A stretch of 64,000 nucleotides of DNA. Origin: Treponema sp. (lineage in GTDB: Bacteria > Spirochaetota > Spirochaetia > Treponematales > Breznakiellaceae). Positions 62,990-64,000 of this stretch are shown piece after piece. A model generated the notes under the pieces. It made no database searches and was not told the DNA's origin. It saw only the letters and a program-made list of their open reading frames with translations. Each line of letters begins with the position of its first letter. The stretch's first letter is position 1. The stretch is taken from NCBI GenBank assembly GCA_031266775.1, contig JAISAQ010000107.1:18553-82552 (forward strand), written 5' to 3'. The position numbers were made by a program, and so were the translations under genes.

Positions 62990-63019
62990 TTGACGAACTC
63001 CGCTTTTTTATCCTATGAT
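62990..63019 (+). promoter_or_regulatory. Promoter of rplU-prp-rpmA
   Basis: TTGACG-18 nt-TATGAT. Confidence 0.55.
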
Positions 63020-63053
63020 ATACTATTATTATGGTTTTTGAAGGATGTTTTTC

Positions 63054-63365
63054 ATGTACGTTTTGATGGAATTCAAAGGCAAACAGTACAAAGCCGAAAC
63101 GGGCGCCCGGTTAAAGGTTGACCGGATAGACGCCGAGCCGGGGGCTGTCCTGGACATAGATTCGGTACTCCTCCATTCCGGGGATACGGTATCCGTGGGC
63201 GCTCCCTATATAACGGGCGCCCGGGTTCAGGCGGTGGTGGAAAGCCACGGCAGGGAACGGAAGATCATTGTTTTTAAGTACAAACCCAAAAAAGATTACC
63301 GGCGCAAACAGGGACACCGCCAGGGGTATTCGATCCTTAAGATCGGGGATATCACCGGAGTTTAA
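63054..63365 (+). CDS. rplU: Ribosomal protein L21
   Basis: MYVLMEFKGKQYKAETGARLKVDRI...KRKIIVFKYKPKKDYRRKQGHRQ-type sequence. Confidence 0.95.
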   Translation: MYVLMEFKGKQYKAETGARLKVDRIDAEPGAVLDIDSVLLHSGDTVSVGAPYITGARVQAVVESHGRERKIIVFKYKPKKDYRRKQGHRQGYSILKIGDITGV

Positions 63366-63391
63366 GGGGAACGGGTTTAATTCGGGACGGG

Positions 63392-63736
63392 ATGATAACT
63401 ATCGACGTGGTTTTGGACGCCCAGGGGCTTCTCAGGTCCTGTACGGTCACCGGTCATGCCCGGGCGGGGCCGAAAGGCTCCGATGTGGTCTGCGCCGCCG
63501 TGTCGATTCTGACAAAAACCGCCCTCAAGACCCTTGCGGGCCGGGAGGGGATAACCCTCCGGGTCCCGGCGGGGGTTCCGGAACGGGGAACCTTTGGAAT
63601 GGAAACGGATTATACCGGCCAGGGCAGGGATTTTCTTGCCGCGGCCGGGGCTTTTTTGCTCGAAGGCCTGGGTTCGGTTTCCGAAGGGTATCCTGATTAT
63701 TGTACCATGACTATTCATAAGGAACGGAGGAGCTGA
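63392..63736 (+). CDS. prp: Ribosomal-processing cysteine protease Prp
   Basis: [26 protein letters not shown]: conserved His and Cys; located between rplU and rpmA. Confidence 0.9.
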   Translation: MITIDVVLDAQGLLRSCTVTGHARAGPKGSDVVCAAVSILTKTALKTLAGREGITLRVPAGVPERGTFGMETDYTGQGRDFLAAAGAFLLEGLGSVSEGYPDYCTMTIHKERRS

Positions 63737-63737
63737 T

Positions 63738-63998
63738 ATGGCCCGAAAAAGAGGCGGCAGCGGCGCAAAAAACGGCAGGGATTCAAACCCCCACTATTTG
63801 GGGGTCAAGGCGTCGGGGGATACCCTGGTAAAAGCGGGGACCATTATCGTCCGGCAGAGGGGCACCAAAATTCACCCGGGCAGCAACGTGGGCTGCGGGG
63901 GGGATTATACCCTCTTTGCCAAGGTGGACGGCCGGGTCTGTTTTTCTACCCGCCGGGGCCGGAAACTGGCCGGGGTTATCCCCGTCGCGGCGGAGTAG
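63738..63998 (+). CDS. rpmA: Ribosomal protein L27
   Basis: [48 protein letters not shown]. Confidence 0.97.
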   Translation: MARKRGGSGAKNGRDSNPHYLGVKASGDTLVKAGTIIVRQRGTKIHPGSNVGCGGDYTLFAKVDGRVCFSTRRGRKLAGVIPVAAE

Positions 63999-64000
63999 GT

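Noticed and set aside
1-64000. CRISPR arrays, rRNA operons, transposases, prophage genes
   Set aside because: None were seen: no regular direct-repeat/spacer pattern, no rRNA sequence and no integrase or transposase ORF in the track.

Overview
The window is about 64 kb of a moderately high-GC spirochaete chromosome, probably a Treponema relative. This placement rests on gene content and on an alaS / PPIase / nusB / TPR / groES / small-sigma order that I recall from T. pallidum; it was not searched. Coding density is high and on both strands. Housekeeping blocks: alaS (partial), nusB, groES, a small sigma-70 factor, proS, uvrB, the rpmG-tRNA-secE-nusG-rplKAJL-rpoBC block, serA/serC, rex, hprK/ptsH, ntrY/ntrX-like genes, lexA, holA, and rplU-prp-rpmA. 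Accessory content: an envelope lipoprotein cluster, a znu-type ABC transporter, a Wzi-like outer-membrane protein, an EGCase-like GH5, and an 8-gene FkbH/ACP/MaoC/AKR/split-transketolase/MBOAT/SGNH operon. Strongest hunting results: (1) a consensus sigma-54 promoter with upstream inverted repeats in front of the small sigma-70 gene, alongside a GAFTGA-containing NtrX-like activator in the same window, suggesting an RpoN-to-sigma cascade; (2) the 8-gene operon, laid out like a dlt system with FkbH in place of DltA, a candidate glyceryl (or derived acyl) surface-modification pathway; (3) a 13-G tract inside an acyltransferase-3 gene, a phase-variation candidate; (4) a Rex operator overlapping the predicted start of rex transcription; (5) a 22-nt duplication of the tRNA-Leu 3' end with a pseudo-tRNA that extends a UlaG-like gene; (6) an intact-looking Prp protease next to an L27 with no cleavable leader; (7) several genes whose promoters predict leaderless mRNAs. 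All calls were made by eye from the sequence and the supplied ORF track.
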